This document shows, piece after piece, positions 6,702-8,118 of a stretch of 8,118 nt of DNA. The notes beneath the pieces were generated by a model that was given only the letters and a program-made list of their open reading frames with translations, made no database searches and was not told the DNA's origin. The position numbers and the translations under genes are program-made. This DNA comes from a bacterium (GTDB taxonomy: Bacteria; Armatimonadota; Fimbriimonadia; Fimbriimonadales; JBAXQP01). The stretch is from the NCBI GenBank assembly GCA_037131655.1, contig JBAXQP010000119.1, positions 1-8,118 on the forward strand, in the 5' to 3' direction. Each line of letters opens with the position of its first letter. Position 1 is the stretch's first letter.

Positions 6702-7988
6702 TCATTCCTCCACGCGTACGCAAACAGTCTTGCTCTTTATAACATCCAATTCATCAATGATGCGAAGCGCCGCCGCCATATCGCTCTCGCGGGCTTCATG
6801 CGACATCATTACTATCGGAACCGGTTTTTCGGACTTGATCTCTTTCTGGGTAACCGTGGCTATACTTATATCGTGATTGCCTAAAATGCCCGATATTTTG
6901 GAAAGAACCCCAGGCTTGTCAACCACGGTAAATCGAACATAATAACGCGATCTTATATCGCTCATGTCACACACAGCACTCGCAGTTCCAGCCACAGGTG
7001 TTATACATGGAATCACACCCGCAGCTATCCCAGCTGCAACTGAAACGAGGTCGCTCACCACAGAACTTGCAGTCGGGAGCGACCCTGCGCCCTTTCCGTA
7101 GAAGAGGTTATCGCCCACAAGATCGCCCCTTACAAATATCGCATTATAGACGTCCCCGACGTTTGCAAGAAGATGCGTCTTAGGTATCAGTGTCGGGTGA
7201 ACTCGTAGCTCCACGCCCTCTTTTCTGCGTTTGGCGATAGCGAGAAGTTTGATTGCATAACCGTTCTCGCTCGCATAATCAATATCGCTTTGCTCAATAT
7301 CAGTAATTCCTTCGGTATAGATCGAGTCTTGAGCGGCAAATACACCAAACCCAAGAAGAGCCAATATTGAAAGCTTATGAGCCGAATCGATGCCACCAAC
7401 ATCAAAACTTGGATCCTTTTCAGCATAACCAAGCTTTTGGGCATATAAGAGCGCATCTTTGAATTGTGTACCATGTTCGGACATTTCTGATAATATGAAG
7501 TTACTGGTACCGTTTAGAATTCCGTAGATAAGGTCAATCTTGTTGGCAATAAATCCTTCGCGAAGAGAGCGAATGATTGGAATTCCTCCTCCGACACTCG
7601 CCTCAAAACCAACCGCAAGTCTGAGCTTCTGTGATAAGCCAAATATCTCAGCCCCGCATTCGGCAAGTAGCGCCTTGTTAGCAGTAACCACGTGTTTCCC
7701 CTGCCTAAGCGCCTCCATGATAATTTCCTTTGCAGGTTGAATACCCCCTATAAGCTCGACAACAATGTCGATTTGTTTATCATATAACACCTCGTCGATA
7801 GACGAGGTAAGTACGTCTTTGGCGACCTCGACCGGCCTTTTTGAGCTGATATGCTTTACGCAGATCCTAACAATCTCAAGATCAAGTCCGGTACTGGCTT
7901 TTAATGAAGCTCTCTTCTCATTCAATACCTTCACTACACCCGCGCCCACGGTGCCGAATCCTATAAGCCCTATCTTAATTTTTTTCAT
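6702..7988 (-). CDS. hom: Homoserine dehydrogenase with C-terminal ACT domain
   Basis: It reduces aspartate semialdehyde to L-homoserine with NAD(P)H, the branch point to threonine and methionine. The product is 428 residues, the usual length of the monofunctional ACT-containing form. The Rossmann motif is GFGTVG (10-15). TANK with Lys105 and GIDSAHK with Lys205 are the conserved catalytic region, and GILNGTSNFIL (156-166) is the family signature. An ACT domain occupies about residues 350-425 (YYVRFTVVDKPGVLSKIS), consistent with threonine feedback. AAGGGG ends 5 nt before the ATG. It is the first clear gene of the operon. An 8-bp inverted repeat overlaps the edge of its ribosome binding site. 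Confidence 0.98.
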   Translation of the reverse strand: MKKIKIGLIGFGTVGAGVVKVLNEKRASLKASTGLDLEIVRICVKHISSKRPVEVAKDVLTSSIDEVLYDKQIDIVVELIGGIQPAKEIIMEALRQGKHVVTANKALLAECGAEIFGLSQKLRLAVGFEASVGGGIPIIRSLREGFIANKIDLIYGILNGTSNFILSEMSEHGTQFKDALLYAQKLGYAEKDPSFDVGGIDSAHKLSILALLGFGVFAAQDSIYTEGITDIEQSDIDYASENGYAIKLLAIAKRRKEGVELRVHPTLIPKTHLLANVGDVYNAIFVRGDLVGDNLFYGKGAGSLPTASSVVSDLVSVAAGIAAGVIPCITPVAGTASAVCDMSDIRSRYYVRFTVVDKPGVLSKISGILGNHDISIATVTQKEIKSEKPVPIVMMSHEARESDMAAALRIIDELDVIKSKTVCVRVEE

Positions 7989-7998
7989 ACTTTCCCCT

Positions 7999-8028
7999 TA
8001 CTAGGTCTACGGTCTTCCATACCTAGTA
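7999..8028 (-). repeat. 8-bp inverted repeat at the hom ribosome binding site
   Basis: TACTAGGT (7999-8006) and ACCTAGTA (8021-8028) are exact inverted repeats separated by 14 nt. In the mRNA the downstream arm runs into the hom Shine-Dalgarno AAGGGG (7999-7994). A hairpin here could affect initiation, or the palindrome could be a protein-binding site. There is no T-run after it, so it is not a terminator. The repeat is seen; its role is inference. Confidence 0.45.
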
Positions 8029-8049
8029 TGTTCCCTATTTTTGGTCCAA

Positions 8050-8118
8050 TCAGAATGTTAATTCCTCAACCGCTAAGGCATAGATATGCCTCTGGTTGTA
8101 CTCTCTTCGGTTTACGAT
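8050..8118 (-). CDS. Possible C-terminal tail of an unidentified upstream gene
   Basis: A minus-strand frame enters at the right edge and ends at a TGA (8052-8050) after 22 codons. The tail ends in IYALAVEELTF and is not recognisable. A second frame is open for 16 codons here, so the assignment is uncertain. If real, the gene ends 61 nt before hom and could share its transcript. I see no convincing promoter or terminator in the gap. Confidence 0.3.
   Translation of the reverse strand: MVNRREYNQRHIYALAVEELTF

Overview
The window is bacterial chromosome carrying two housekeeping operons, both read from the minus strand. From right to left these are a threonine/lysine-branch operon, hom - thrC - apgM-family gene - lysC (about 7988 down to 3080), and the str ribosomal operon, rpsL - rpsG - fusA (2427 down to the left edge). 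fusA runs off the left edge. A short open frame at the right edge may be the tail of an upstream gene. I see no mobile element, CRISPR array, tRNA or rRNA.

Organism: the proteins are clearly bacterial. The lysC gene carries an internal start with a perfect Shine-Dalgarno, as in Bacillus and Corynebacterium. S7 is the short 156-residue form. S12 has the PGVGHNLQEHS variant, with a hydrophobic residue where E. coli has Glu. These point loosely to a Gram-positive or related lineage (Firmicutes, Actinobacteriota or Chloroflexi-like). The window does not allow a firm placement.

Amino-acid operon: Hom makes homoserine, the apgM-family protein occupies the place where a homoserine kinase (thrB) would be expected, ThrC converts O-phosphohomoserine to threonine, and LysC makes the aspartyl phosphate that starts the pathway. 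Genes are tightly packed: 3 nt between hom and thrC, about 50 nt on each side of the apgM-family gene. The unit ends in a perfect 17-bp hairpin followed by a short T-run (3009-3051). LysC and Hom both carry ACT domains, so feedback control at the enzyme level is likely.

Between the operons (2428-3079) there is no supported protein gene. After the lysC terminator comes about 260 nt without recognisable content, then a consensus sigma-70-type promoter (TTGACA, 18 bp, TATAAT; 2716-2745). Next is a GC-rich transcribed stretch of about 195 nt that ends in an intrinsic terminator (2511-2537), then 84 nt to rpsL. This is either an attenuated leader of the str operon or a separate small RNA, and is the least explained part of the window.

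The str operon itself is compact: 9 nt between rpsL and rpsG, and 31 nt between rpsG and fusA. The main points worth a second look are the proposed non-canonical homoserine kinase, the in-frame beta-subunit start inside lysC, and the promoter-leader-terminator unit ahead of rpsL.
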